Positions 52,818 to 61,082 of a stretch of DNA of 64,000 nt are shown piece by piece (position 1 is the stretch's first letter; each line of letters opens with the position of its first letter). The DNA is from an uncultured Alistipes sp. (lineage in GTDB: Bacteria > Bacteroidota > Bacteroidia > Bacteroidales > Rikenellaceae). A program made the position numbers and the translations under genes. The notes under the pieces were generated by a model. It was not told where the DNA came from and did not search any database. It saw only the letters and a program-made list of their open reading frames with translations. The DNA lies in NCBI RefSeq assembly GCF_963931675.1, contig NZ_OZ007039.1, positions 1,149,657 to 1,213,656 on the forward strand, read 5' to 3'.

Positions 52818-55800
52818 ATGAAAAAAATCTACTACAACCCATTCCGGAAGCTGCGCCTGCTCCTGACGGCCGGCTGTCTGCTGTTGACGACGCTCGTCGT
52901 GGCGCAGGATCAGCCCATCACGCTCAGTATGCCGGCCTCGCCTCTTTCGAAAATCTTCGCCGAACTGCAACAGCAGAGCGGTCTGTCGTTCGTCTACAAT
53001 GCGGGCGAAATCGCCCGGGTCCCGAATCGTTCGGTGCAGGTCGTGAATGCTCCGTTGAGCAAGGTCCTCGACGAAGTGCTCCGCGGGACATCGCTGACCT
53101 ACGAATTCAATGACCGTCATGTGGTCATTGTGCGGGCCCAGACCCGTTCTTCGGCGCCATCCGCTACCCCCCCCCTTCGCCCCGAGGAGCGCGAACTCAC
53201 CGGTACGGTATGCGATGAAAAGGGCCTTCCGATGGCCGGTGTCACCATCGCCATCGTCGGGACCGATCGCGGTACGACCACCGATGCGCAGGGTGCCTAC
53301 CGCCTTGGGGGCGTGGCCGACGGATTGACCATTGTCTACTCCTTCGTGGGTTACACCCCGCAGCGCTTCCTGCTCCATATGGAGACCACGCACGATGTCC
53401 GCCTTCAGCCTGCCGCCGTCGATGTCGAGAACATTGTCGTGACGGGTATCTTCACCCGCAAGGCCGAGAGCTTCACCGGTTCGTCGGTCACCGTTAACCG
53501 CCAGGAGCTGATGAGCCGCGGCAACCAGAACCTGATTCAGAGTCTGAAGAACATCGATCCGTCGTTCAACATGATCGACAACCTGTCGATGGGTTCCGAC
53601 CCCAACAACCTCCCGACGATCGAGATGCGCGGTTCGTCGTCGTTCCCCGACCTGAAGGGGCAGTACACGCAGGATCCCAACCAGCCGCTGTTCATCCTCG
53701 ACGGTTTCGAAACCACGCTCCAGAAGGTCCTCGACCTCGACATGAACCGTATCGAGAGCGTCACGCTGCTGAAGGACGCCTCGGCCAAGGCCATCTACGG
53801 TTCGAAGGCCGCCAACGGCGTGGTGGTCATCGAGACCGTGAAGCTGACGGCCGGGGAGGTCCGTGTGAACTACACCGGAAGCCTTTCGCTCGAAATCCCC
53901 GACCTGTCGAGCTACAACATGTGCAGTGCCGAGGAGAAACTCGAACTGGAGCGTCTGCTGGGCTTCTATGACGCGGATCAACCGCAGAATGACATCGACA
54001 AGAAGGACCTCTATTATAAGAACCTGGAGGCCGTGCGCAGCGGCGTGAATACCGACTGGCTCGCACAGCCCACGCGCGTCGGGGTCGGCCACAAGCACTC
54101 CGTGCGGCTGGAGGTGGGTGCCGAGGACCTGCGCGCCGGATTCGATTTCGGATACAACGACGTGCAGGGTGTAATGAAGGGCTCGTTCCGCAACACGCTC
54201 TCCGGAGGCGCCGATGTCAGCTACCGCTGGAAGAAGTTCCTCTTCCGCAACCTGATCACCCTCACGGGCACCAAGTCGGAGGATTCGCCCTACGGCTCCT
54301 TCTCGGACTACGTGGCGCTGAACCCCTACTGGCGCATCCGCGACGACAACGGCAACCTGCTCGAAGAGCTGGGCTACGGACCGGTTACCTCGTCGATGGT
54401 CTACAACCCGATGACCGACGCCTCGAACGGAACATGTTACGGCTCGAACTACTTCGACGTGACGAACAACACCTATCTCGAATACCAGTTCAATGACCGC
54501 CTGAAGGTCGTCGGGCGCTTCTCCTTCACGCAGCAGACTACCGGAACGGAGGAGTTCCTGCCCGCCTCGCACTCGTCGTTCCGGAATATCCTCGCCTCGT
54601 CGACCGACGAATACCTCAAACGCGGCTCCTACACCTCGGGGCACGGGAAGTACGCCTCGGTGAGCGGCGACCTGAACCTGCAGTACAACCAGACCTGGGG
54701 ACGCCATGCGCTCTTTGCCAATGCCGGAGTGAACATCGAGCAGAACAAGAGTGAAAACTACATCTATTCGGCCGTGGGATTCCCCAATGCGCAGATGGAC
54801 AACATCATATTCGCCAAGCAGTATGCCGAGAACAGCACGCCTACGGGCAGCGAGTCGCTCAACAGGGCCGTCGGTGCGCTCTTCTCGGGCAACTACTCCT
54901 ACGACAACCGCTACCTGGCCGACATGACCCTGCGCGGGAATGCCTCCTCGCAGTTCGGGGCGAACAGCCGCTGGGGTCTCTTCTGGTCGGCGGGCCTGGG
55001 ATGGAATATCCACAACGAACCCTTCCTGCGCGACGTGCGGTGGCTCCGGCAGCTCAAGATCCGCGGGTCGGTCGGTACGACGGGTTCGCAGTCCTTCAAC
55101 TCCTACCAGGCACAGCTGCTCTACAACTACTACACCGACCGCAACTACCAGGGCATGTCGGGCGTCTACCTCGAAGCCCTGGCCAACGAGGACCTGAAGT
55201 GGCAGCAGAAGTTCGATGCCAACATCGGCTTCGACATGGACCTCTGGGGGCGTCTGAAACTGCGCTTCGACTACTACCGGGCCGTGACCAAGGACTTCCT
55301 GACCGATATCAACATCCCGCCCTCGCTCGGCTTTACGACCTACAAGGCCAATCTGGGCGAGATCCTCAACCAGGGTATCGAGTTCAACCTCAGCGCCAAT
55401 GTCTTCTCGCGCCCCGAGGACCGCACCTCGCTCATTTTCTTCGTCAACGGTACGCACAATACCAACAGGATCCGCCGGATCTCCAACTCGCTGCGTTCGG
55501 TGAACGCCGAGCAGGACGAATTGTCGAAAACCGACAACCGCCCGCTGGTCCGCTTCGAGGAGGGTGAGTCGCTGAGTGCCATCTGGGCGGTCCGTTCGCT
55601 GGGGATCGATCCGGCGTCGGGCCAGGAGATCTTCCTGACGCGCGACGGGCAGATGACCGACACGTGGGACGTGGCCGACAAGGTCATCTGCGGCGATACC
55701 GAGGACAAGATGCGCGGTTTGTTCGGATTCAACCTCGAATACAAGGGTCTCTCCGTGGCGGTGTCGTGCAGCTACCGCTGGGGCGCCCAGATCTACAACA

Positions 55801-56159
55801 CGACGCTCATCGACAAGGTCGAGAACGCCCAGATGAACGGCAATGTCGACCGACGGGCCTACTACGCCACCTGGAAGCAGCCGGGCGACCACGTGCTGTT
55901 CCGCAACGTCGGCGACTGGCAGCAGCCTACGCTGGCCACCTCGCGTTTCGTACAGGACTACAACCGGCTGGACATCTCCTCGATCTCGATCGGCTATGAC
56001 TTCTACCGTTGGAAATTCCTCAAGAAACTCCGTATCGAGCGGCTGCAGCTCTTCGTGAACATGAACGACGTGGCTTCGTTTTCGAGCGTGAAGATTGAGC
56101 GCGGAACTACCTATCCGTTCGCCCGCACGGGCTCCTGCACCCTGATCGTTAATTTCTAA
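52818..56159 (+). CDS. SusC-family TonB-dependent transducer with N-terminal STN domain
   Basis: A 1113-residue outer-membrane transporter that also signals. The signal peptide ends VVAQ. The STN domain spans about 33-108 (ITLSMPASPLSKIFAELQQQSGLSFVY, then VLDEVLRGTSLTYEF) and contacts the periplasmic part of FecR. The carboxypeptidase-D-like domain is about 125-205, and the plug begins near VVTGIFTRKAESFTGSS with FILDGFETTLQKVLDLDMNRIESVTLLKDASAKAIYGSKAANGV. The barrel ends in TLIVNF. A C9 tract joins the STN and carboxypeptidase-D regions. Neighbouring peptidase and thioredoxin genes suggest oligopeptide import, as in RagAB. A siderophore or heme ligand is the alternative. Confidence 0.95.
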   Translation: MKKIYYNPFRKLRLLLTAGCLLLTTLVVAQDQPITLSMPASPLSKIFAELQQQSGLSFVYNAGEIARVPNRSVQVVNAPLSKVLDEVLRGTSLTYEFNDRHVVIVRAQTRSSAPSATPPLRPEERELTGTVCDEKGLPMAGVTIAIVGTDRGTTTDAQGAYRLGGVADGLTIVYSFVGYTPQRFLLHMETTHDVRLQPAAVDVENIVVTGIFTRKAESFTGSSVTVNRQELMSRGNQNLIQSLKNIDPSFNMIDNLSMGSDPNNLPTIEMRGSSSFPDLKGQYTQDPNQPLFILDGFETTLQKVLDLDMNRIESVTLLKDASAKAIYGSKAANGVVVIETVKLTAGEVRVNYTGSLSLEIPDLSSYNMCSAEEKLELERLLGFYDADQPQNDIDKKDLYYKNLEAVRSGVNTDWLAQPTRVGVGHKHSVRLEVGAEDLRAGFDFGYNDVQGVMKGSFRNTLSGGADVSYRWKKFLFRNLITLTGTKSEDSPYGSFSDYVALNPYWRIRDDNGNLLEELGYGPVTSSMVYNPMTDASNGTCYGSNYFDVTNNTYLEYQFNDRLKVVGRFSFTQQTTGTEEFLPASHSSFRNILASSTDEYLKRGSYTSGHGKYASVSGDLNLQYNQTWGRHALFANAGVNIEQNKSENYIYSAVGFPNAQMDNIIFAKQYAENSTPTGSESLNRAVGALFSGNYSYDNRYLADMTLRGNASSQFGANSRWGLFWSAGLGWNIHNEPFLRDVRWLRQLKIRGSVGTTGSQSFNSYQAQLLYNYYTDRNYQGMSGVYLEALANEDLKWQQKFDANIGFDMDLWGRLKLRFDYYRAVTKDFLTDINIPPSLGFTTYKANLGEILNQGIEFNLSANVFSRPEDRTSLIFFVNGTHNTNRIRRISNSLRSVNAEQDELSKTDNRPLVRFEEGESLSAIWAVRSLGIDPASGQEIFLTRDGQMTDTWDVADKVICGDTEDKMRGLFGFNLEYKGLSVAVSCSYRWGAQIYNTTLIDKVENAQMNGNVDRRAYYATWKQPGDHVLFRNVGDWQQPTLATSRFVQDYNRLDISSISIGYDFYRWKFLKKLRIERLQLFVNMNDVASFSSVKIERGTTYPFARTGSCTLIVNF
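53167..53175 (+). repeat. C9 homopolymer inside the STN-SusC gene
   Basis: Nine C in a row at about codon 117-119 (TPPLRP), between the STN domain and the carboxypeptidase-D-like domain. Slippage would cut the protein after the STN domain. Confidence 0.85.
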
Positions 56160-56171
56160 ACCCTCCGCACC

Positions 56172-57626
56172 ATGAAAAAAGCATTTTCATACGCAATATT
56201 GCTGCTGGCAACCCTCCTGTTTGCGGGTTGCGAAGAGTGGCTCGACGTCCGCCTCAAGAGCAAGGTGAAATCCGATGATCTGCTCTCCTCGGAGCAGGGC
56301 TTCGAAGATGCGCTGGTGGGTGTCTACTCGAAACTCATCGGCGAAGAGCTCTACGGGCGCCAGTTGACCTACGGATTTTTCGAAACACTCGTGGGAAACT
56401 ACGATTTGAACGCTTCGAACAGTACGGTCTATGCCGATGTGGCCAAGGGAAGCCTTTCCGCAACCAATGTCCGCAGCGTGACGGACGGATTCTGGAACGG
56501 CCTCTACAATGCGATCGCCAATCTGAATAACATCCTCGATCAGATCGACGGGCACCGGAACCTCTTTTCCGGAAACCGCTATGCCCTCATCAAGGGGGAA
56601 GCGCTCGGCCTGCGGGCCTTCCTGCACCTGGAGCTCTTCAAGATCTTCGGTGATTTTTCCGATCTCGACGCTGCGGCCATCCCCTATGTGGCGACGCTGA
56701 CGAAGAATCCCGTTCCCGATTCGTCGGGCCGCGAGGTGATCGCCCGTGCCATCGAGGATCTGGAGCAGGCCGAGGCGTTGCTTCGTGATGCCGATCCGGT
56801 TTGCGAGGGGACCTTCTCGGTGGAGGGTGACGTCTTTCTCGGCGACCGCCATCTGCGCATGAACTATTATGCCGTGCGGGCTCTCCAGGCTCGGGCGCTG
56901 CTCTGGAGCGGCGACAAGCAGACGGCCTACACCGCCGCAACGCAGCTTATCGCCGACTGCTCGGAGACCTTCCCGTGGATCGCGTCGGAGAACCTCTCCG
57001 GCACCGACGAACGGCAGTGCGACTACTCCTTCTCGACCGAACATCTCTTTGCACTCAATGTTTTCAATCTGGAAAACCTCTATGAAAATTGGCTCTCGGA
57101 GAATGCCGTAGCCGTTCAGGTCCTGAGCAAGGGCAGCTACTTCTTTGAACAGTGGTACGAGGCCGGCAATGTCGGGGCTACGGACTACCGCAAACTGTAC
57201 ATTACCGAGAAGGTGACGATCGGGTATTCGCAGAACTACATCGTCAAGCGCTTCTACCAGCCCGAAGGATACAACAGCGACTATGCGGCCCGTATTCCGC
57301 TGTTCCGGCTTTCGGAGCTCTACTACATCGCCGCCGAATGCATGGTCGGAACCGATAACGGCGAAGCCTGCTCGCTGCTGAATACTGTCCGTCAGCACCG
57401 TGGCATTACGGTGGATCTCGATGCCGGGAGTCTCGACGATGCGGGGGTGATGAGCGCCCTGCGCAACGAATACCTCAAGGAGTTCTGGGGTGAGGGGCAC
57501 TTCTACTTCCTCTGCAAACGCCACACCTGGATCCCAGACGGGACGATGTACCGTTATCTGTCATATTCGTTGTCCAGTGTCTTTGCCATCGAGCGGCCCG
57601 ATCTGGAGACCGAGTATAACCAATAA
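56172..57626 (+). CDS. SusD/RagB-family lipoprotein
   Basis: A 484-residue surface lipoprotein partner of the preceding SusC, 12 bases downstream. The lipobox LFAGC lies near residue 19; the mature N-terminus is CEEWLDVRLKSKV. SusD-like helices include GFWNGLYNAIANLNNILDQID and KGEALGLRAFLHLELFKIFGDF. The C-terminal RagB motif is LFRLSELYYIAAECM...LLNTVRQHRGI...LRNEYLKEFWGEGHFYFLCKR. It is shorter than the SusD of the mucin-type PUL (615 residues), in line with peptide-type RagB proteins. Confidence 0.95.
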   Translation: MKKAFSYAILLLATLLFAGCEEWLDVRLKSKVKSDDLLSSEQGFEDALVGVYSKLIGEELYGRQLTYGFFETLVGNYDLNASNSTVYADVAKGSLSATNVRSVTDGFWNGLYNAIANLNNILDQIDGHRNLFSGNRYALIKGEALGLRAFLHLELFKIFGDFSDLDAAAIPYVATLTKNPVPDSSGREVIARAIEDLEQAEALLRDADPVCEGTFSVEGDVFLGDRHLRMNYYAVRALQARALLWSGDKQTAYTAATQLIADCSETFPWIASENLSGTDERQCDYSFSTEHLFALNVFNLENLYENWLSENAVAVQVLSKGSYFFEQWYEAGNVGATDYRKLYITEKVTIGYSQNYIVKRFYQPEGYNSDYAARIPLFRLSELYYIAAECMVGTDNGEACSLLNTVRQHRGITVDLDAGSLDDAGVMSALRNEYLKEFWGEGHFYFLCKRHTWIPDGTMYRYLSYSLSSVFAIERPDLETEYNQ

Positions 57627-57632
57627 TCCCAT

Positions 57633-58367
57633 ATGACTATGAAAAAGAGCGCTTTATATCTTTTGGGAACAGGCCTGCTGGCTGTAGCCGTTGCCGGATG
57701 CTCCGAGAAAGACATCATGATCTACGAGGACGAGACGCCGGCCGTCTATTTCGAGATGCTGGCCGCCGACGGAACGAGTTTGCGCGATTCGCTGGTCTTC
57801 TCGTTCCCCATCACCGAAGAGCCCACGCACCAACTCGATCTGCGGGTCCGGATCATCGGATTTGCCGCCGATCGGGAGCGTACGATCAATGTGGGGGTCA
57901 ATGCCGCCGAGAGTACGGCCGAGGCGGGAACCCATTATGACCTGCCCGGATCGGTGACGATCCCGGCCGGAGCCTATGAGACGACGATCCCCGTCACGCT
58001 CCGCCGTGAAGGTCTCAAGGACAAGGAGGTCCGCCTGGTTGTGGCCCTGCAGCCCAATGCGGATTTTTCGCTGGGATTTACCCGCGGGCACGAGGCCATT
58101 CTGCGCTGGGGCGACAAGTACATCAAGCCCGACAACTGGGACTCGACCGTCTACAGGACCTGTTGGGGTGAATTTACCGAGAAGAAGTACAGCATCATCC
58201 TCTCTGTTTGCGGGATCGAGGAGCTGCCGCTTCCGTCGGACATCTCCACGTTGGGTTATTACAACCGCAAGGTCCGGGAGTATCTCTCCGAAAATCCGCA
58301 ATACGAGCCCGACGGAACGCCGATCTCGATTCCGGTATACAACGGTGGCTCGGGCGGTCTGGGTTGA
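57633..58367 (+). CDS. DUF4843-type lipoprotein
   Basis: A 244-residue lipoprotein (lipobox VAGC near residue 22) directly after SusD. It has an immunoglobulin-like beta fold in the middle (LDLRVRIIGFAADRERTINVGV, AGTHYDLP, VTIPAGAYETTIPVTLRREGLKD), matching DUF4843 as I know it. This family sits beside SusCD and PKD-like genes in FecI/FecR-controlled loci. A second ATG at 57639 would also serve. The C-terminal about 60 residues may extend to the surface complex. Likely an accessory ligand-binding or complex-stabilising protein; no enzyme motif is seen. Confidence 0.78.
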   Translation: MTMKKSALYLLGTGLLAVAVAGCSEKDIMIYEDETPAVYFEMLAADGTSLRDSLVFSFPITEEPTHQLDLRVRIIGFAADRERTINVGVNAAESTAEAGTHYDLPGSVTIPAGAYETTIPVTLRREGLKDKEVRLVVALQPNADFSLGFTRGHEAILRWGDKYIKPDNWDSTVYRTCWGEFTEKKYSIILSVCGIEELPLPSDISTLGYYNRKVREYLSENPQYEPDGTPISIPVYNGGSGGLG

Positions 58368-58397
58368 TTCTTGCGTCGAAAATCACGAAAACGTAAC

Positions 58398-59978
58398 ATG
58401 AAAAAAGAGCTGACAATGATACGCAAATATATCTGGTATATCTGGCTGGCAGCCGCAGCCGTTATGTTGTCCCTGTCGGGCTGTGTGAAGGACAACGGAA
58501 ATTACGATTATCGCACACTCACGCCGATCGAAATCGACATGGGGTTGAACTCCTCGACGGTGGTGGCCCGCCAGTTGGAGCGACTGAAGATCGAACCGAA
58601 GGTCAGTCAGGGCGGAAGCGACGAGAATCTGACCTACCGCTGGCAGCTTAAGGACAACTTGTGGGTTCCGGATCCCGCATTGGGCTATTTCATCGATTCG
58701 CTGCTCTCCACCGACCGGGTGCTCGACATCACGGTGGACCTTCCGGCCCGGGACTACCATCTGATCCTCTACGTCACGGACCGTACGAACGGAGTGACGG
58801 TGAACGAAAAACTCAGCCTGCGGGTCGAGACCATCGCGCCTCAGGGGCTGATGGTGCTGCACGAGGATCGTGAGGGCAAGGGCGATGTGAGCATGGTGAT
58901 GAATCCCGAGGTCAATGCCGGCATCGAGGGTTATTCCGATGACTACGTGACGCACGCCATCTTTTCGGGGAACAACGAAGGGCTGCATCCCGAGGAGGGT
59001 GCCATGATCGTGGCTCCGCGGAACGGAGGCAATCACATCTATCTCTTCCAGACGGGGGAAAAGGGCGGTTATCGCCTTTCGGTTGCCGATATGAAAATCG
59101 TTGGGACCTACCAGGATTGCTTCCGCGAGGGGATCGAGGATCCCGGCTTCGAGGGTTTCGCCCTGTGGAATGGCAGCAAGGAGTATCTGGTCAACAAGGG
59201 CTCGATCTACTTCAGCGACAGTAACACGTCTGGGATCTACTCGCAATACGATGTGCGCTGTTTCGGCGAACCCTATGATGCGGCACCCTATATCGGCGGC
59301 AATGTGACGGCAGGGGCCTCTTCGGGAGTGCGGTGCTGCTTCTTCGACAAGCTGAGCAATCGCTTCCTCTACATCGACTATCAGCCGACGGTAAAGGCCT
59401 TCACCAATTCGGGAACGGCCTTCGATCCGAAAGAACCGCTGGAAAACGAAACCGAGATGGTCTATGCCCAGATGGGTTATCCGAGCAACTTTTACCTTGC
59501 TCTCATGCAGCAGCCCGGGGATCCGTCCGTACGGAAGCTCTATGCCATCGACATGAATGCCAACTGGTATGATACGGGGGCCAATGCGGGGGCCGGCCTT
59601 TACGACCTGTCGGCCGCTCCGGAGATGGCTCAGGCTTCGCGGTTCGCCTTCGGGACGCGCGGCCCGGTGATCTTCTACGAAACCTCGCAGAAGATCTACC
59701 GTTGTCTCTATGAAAATGCCTCGGCGGCCGAACTCCTTCTCGACGTGTCGCAGGAGTATCCGGGTTACGAGGTCTCGCTGCTGTGGATGTTCAACGACAA
59801 CCTGTCGAATGCGACGCTTTACGGCAAACTCCTCTATGTGGGGATTTGGAACCCGACGACGGGCGACGGAAAACTCCTGCAGTATGTGGTCAGCGAGACC
59901 AGCGGTGTGATCGAATCGGGCCCGAAGGTTTACGACGGGTTCGGACGGATCGTCTCGTTGGGTTACAAATGGAAATAG
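58398..59978 (+). CDS. PKD-like surface lipoprotein
   Basis: A 526-residue lipoprotein (lipobox LSGC near residue 28, mature CVKDNGNYDYRTLTPIEI). The N-terminal about 130 residues are PKD-like (LTYRWQLKDNLWV, DLPARDYHLILYVTDRTNGVTVNEKLSLRV). The rest looks like a beta-propeller or repeated beta-sheet region (YLFQTGEKGGYRLSV, FALWNGSKEYLVNKGSIYF, KIYRCLYE). It ends GRIVSLGYKWK, typical of the PKD-like family of Bacteroidetes SusCD loci. The frame opens at 58371, but the ATG at 58398 begins the signal. Probably part of the surface uptake complex. Function not known. Confidence 0.8.
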   Translation: MKKELTMIRKYIWYIWLAAAAVMLSLSGCVKDNGNYDYRTLTPIEIDMGLNSSTVVARQLERLKIEPKVSQGGSDENLTYRWQLKDNLWVPDPALGYFIDSLLSTDRVLDITVDLPARDYHLILYVTDRTNGVTVNEKLSLRVETIAPQGLMVLHEDREGKGDVSMVMNPEVNAGIEGYSDDYVTHAIFSGNNEGLHPEEGAMIVAPRNGGNHIYLFQTGEKGGYRLSVADMKIVGTYQDCFREGIEDPGFEGFALWNGSKEYLVNKGSIYFSDSNTSGIYSQYDVRCFGEPYDAAPYIGGNVTAGASSGVRCCFFDKLSNRFLYIDYQPTVKAFTNSGTAFDPKEPLENETEMVYAQMGYPSNFYLALMQQPGDPSVRKLYAIDMNANWYDTGANAGAGLYDLSAAPEMAQASRFAFGTRGPVIFYETSQKIYRCLYENASAAELLLDVSQEYPGYEVSLLWMFNDNLSNATLYGKLLYVGIWNPTTGDGKLLQYVVSETSGVIESGPKVYDGFGRIVSLGYKWK

Positions 59979-60002
59979 ACACTTTTTATTGATTTTGCAG
60001 AT

Positions 60003-61082
60003 ATGGAATGGAGATTTGGAAAGCGGTCGGTTGTGGCCGCAGCGGTCGGAATGTTGTTTGCCGCGTCGTGTGCCGACACGGGTTGCCGGGTTGAGGGGCA
60101 TATCGGGAGCCTGGACAAGGAGGTCCCGGTATATGTGCTTGCCAAGGTAGGTGAATACGACCGCGATACGGTCGCTTCGGCGATGGTTACGAACGGGGAT
60201 TTCACCCTGCAGTTGCCCGACAGCCTGGTCGACCGGGTTTACGTATTGGTGGTGGACGGTAATCGGAGCGGAACCCAGTTCGTTTCGGAACGGGGCACGG
60301 TGCGCATCGAGGGCGATCTCGACAACTTCTATCTTGCCCGGGTTTCGGGCGGCAAGGAGAATGCCCGGATCAACCTCATGCACGACTTCAACCGCGATCT
60401 CAACAAGCGGCGTCATCAGGCCTTTGCCGCAAAGAGCGACCGAAGCGTCATGGCGGCCCTCAACGCTGAGTACGACCGTTTCCTCGATTCGATGACCTAT
60501 GCCGATCCGACCTCCGTCCATGCGCTCTATACGGTGCTCGGGCCCGTCACGATGTACAAGATCGGGAAACTCGATTCGCTGCTGGCATTTTTCGCGCCCC
60601 TGGCCGGTCACCCCTATTACAACGAACTGAAGGCCCGGGCCGACATCGTGCGTTCGGTGTCGCCCGGCGCCATTGCTCCCGATTTCACGGCCCGGACGCC
60701 CGATGGCAAGACCATTCGCCTGTCGGACCTGCGGGGCAAGTATGTCCTGCTCGACTTCTGGGCTTCGTGGTGCGTGCCGTGCCGCGCCGAGACCGTGCAT
60801 ACCCGGAAACTCTACGAGGCGTTCCACAAGTCGGGTCTTGAGGTGCTCTCCTTCTCGCTGGACAGCAAGGCCGAAGATTGGAAACGCGCCATCGAGGAGG
60901 ACGGTATGGTGTGGCTCAACGCCAGCGACCTGGTCGGCGGAAAACGCTCGCCCGTGGCTCAGGCCTACGGTATCGACGGAATTCCGGCCATCTGGCTGAT
61001 CGATCCCGACGGCCGGATCATTGCCGAGGGACTGCGCGGCGAAAAACTCTATGAGCGATGCAGCGAACTGTTCGGAAAATGA
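60003..61082 (+). CDS. TlpA-like thioredoxin lipoprotein with N-terminal DUF4369-like domain
   Basis: A 359-residue exported thiol-disulfide oxidoreductase. The signal ends with a lipobox-like FAASC. Residues about 25-130 form a beta-rich DUF4369-like domain (VEGHIGSLDKEVPVYVLAKV, DGDFTLQLPDSLVDRVYV-type). The C-terminal AhpC/TSA-thioredoxin fold begins GAIAPDFTARTPDGKTIRLSDLRGKYVLLDFWASWC. The active site WCVPC is at 256-260, with the cis-Pro region GIDGIPAIWLID. It faces the periplasm. The stop overlaps the start of the following S46 peptidase as ATGA, so the two are coupled: disulfide reduction and peptide cleavage could work together on imported substrate. Confidence 0.92.
   Translation: MEWRFGKRSVVAAAVGMLFAASCADTGCRVEGHIGSLDKEVPVYVLAKVGEYDRDTVASAMVTNGDFTLQLPDSLVDRVYVLVVDGNRSGTQFVSERGTVRIEGDLDNFYLARVSGGKENARINLMHDFNRDLNKRRHQAFAAKSDRSVMAALNAEYDRFLDSMTYADPTSVHALYTVLGPVTMYKIGKLDSLLAFFAPLAGHPYYNELKARADIVRSVSPGAIAPDFTARTPDGKTIRLSDLRGKYVLLDFWASWCVPCRAETVHTRKLYEAFHKSGLEVLSFSLDSKAEDWKRAIEEDGMVWLNASDLVGGKRSPVAQAYGIDGIPAIWLIDPDGRIIAEGLRGEKLYERCSELFGK

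Noticed and set aside
52800..55892. 1030-codon minus-strand frame opposite the STN-SusC gene
   Set aside because: The plus strand encodes a full SusC with signal peptide, STN, plug and barrel; the antisense product shows no recognisable fold.
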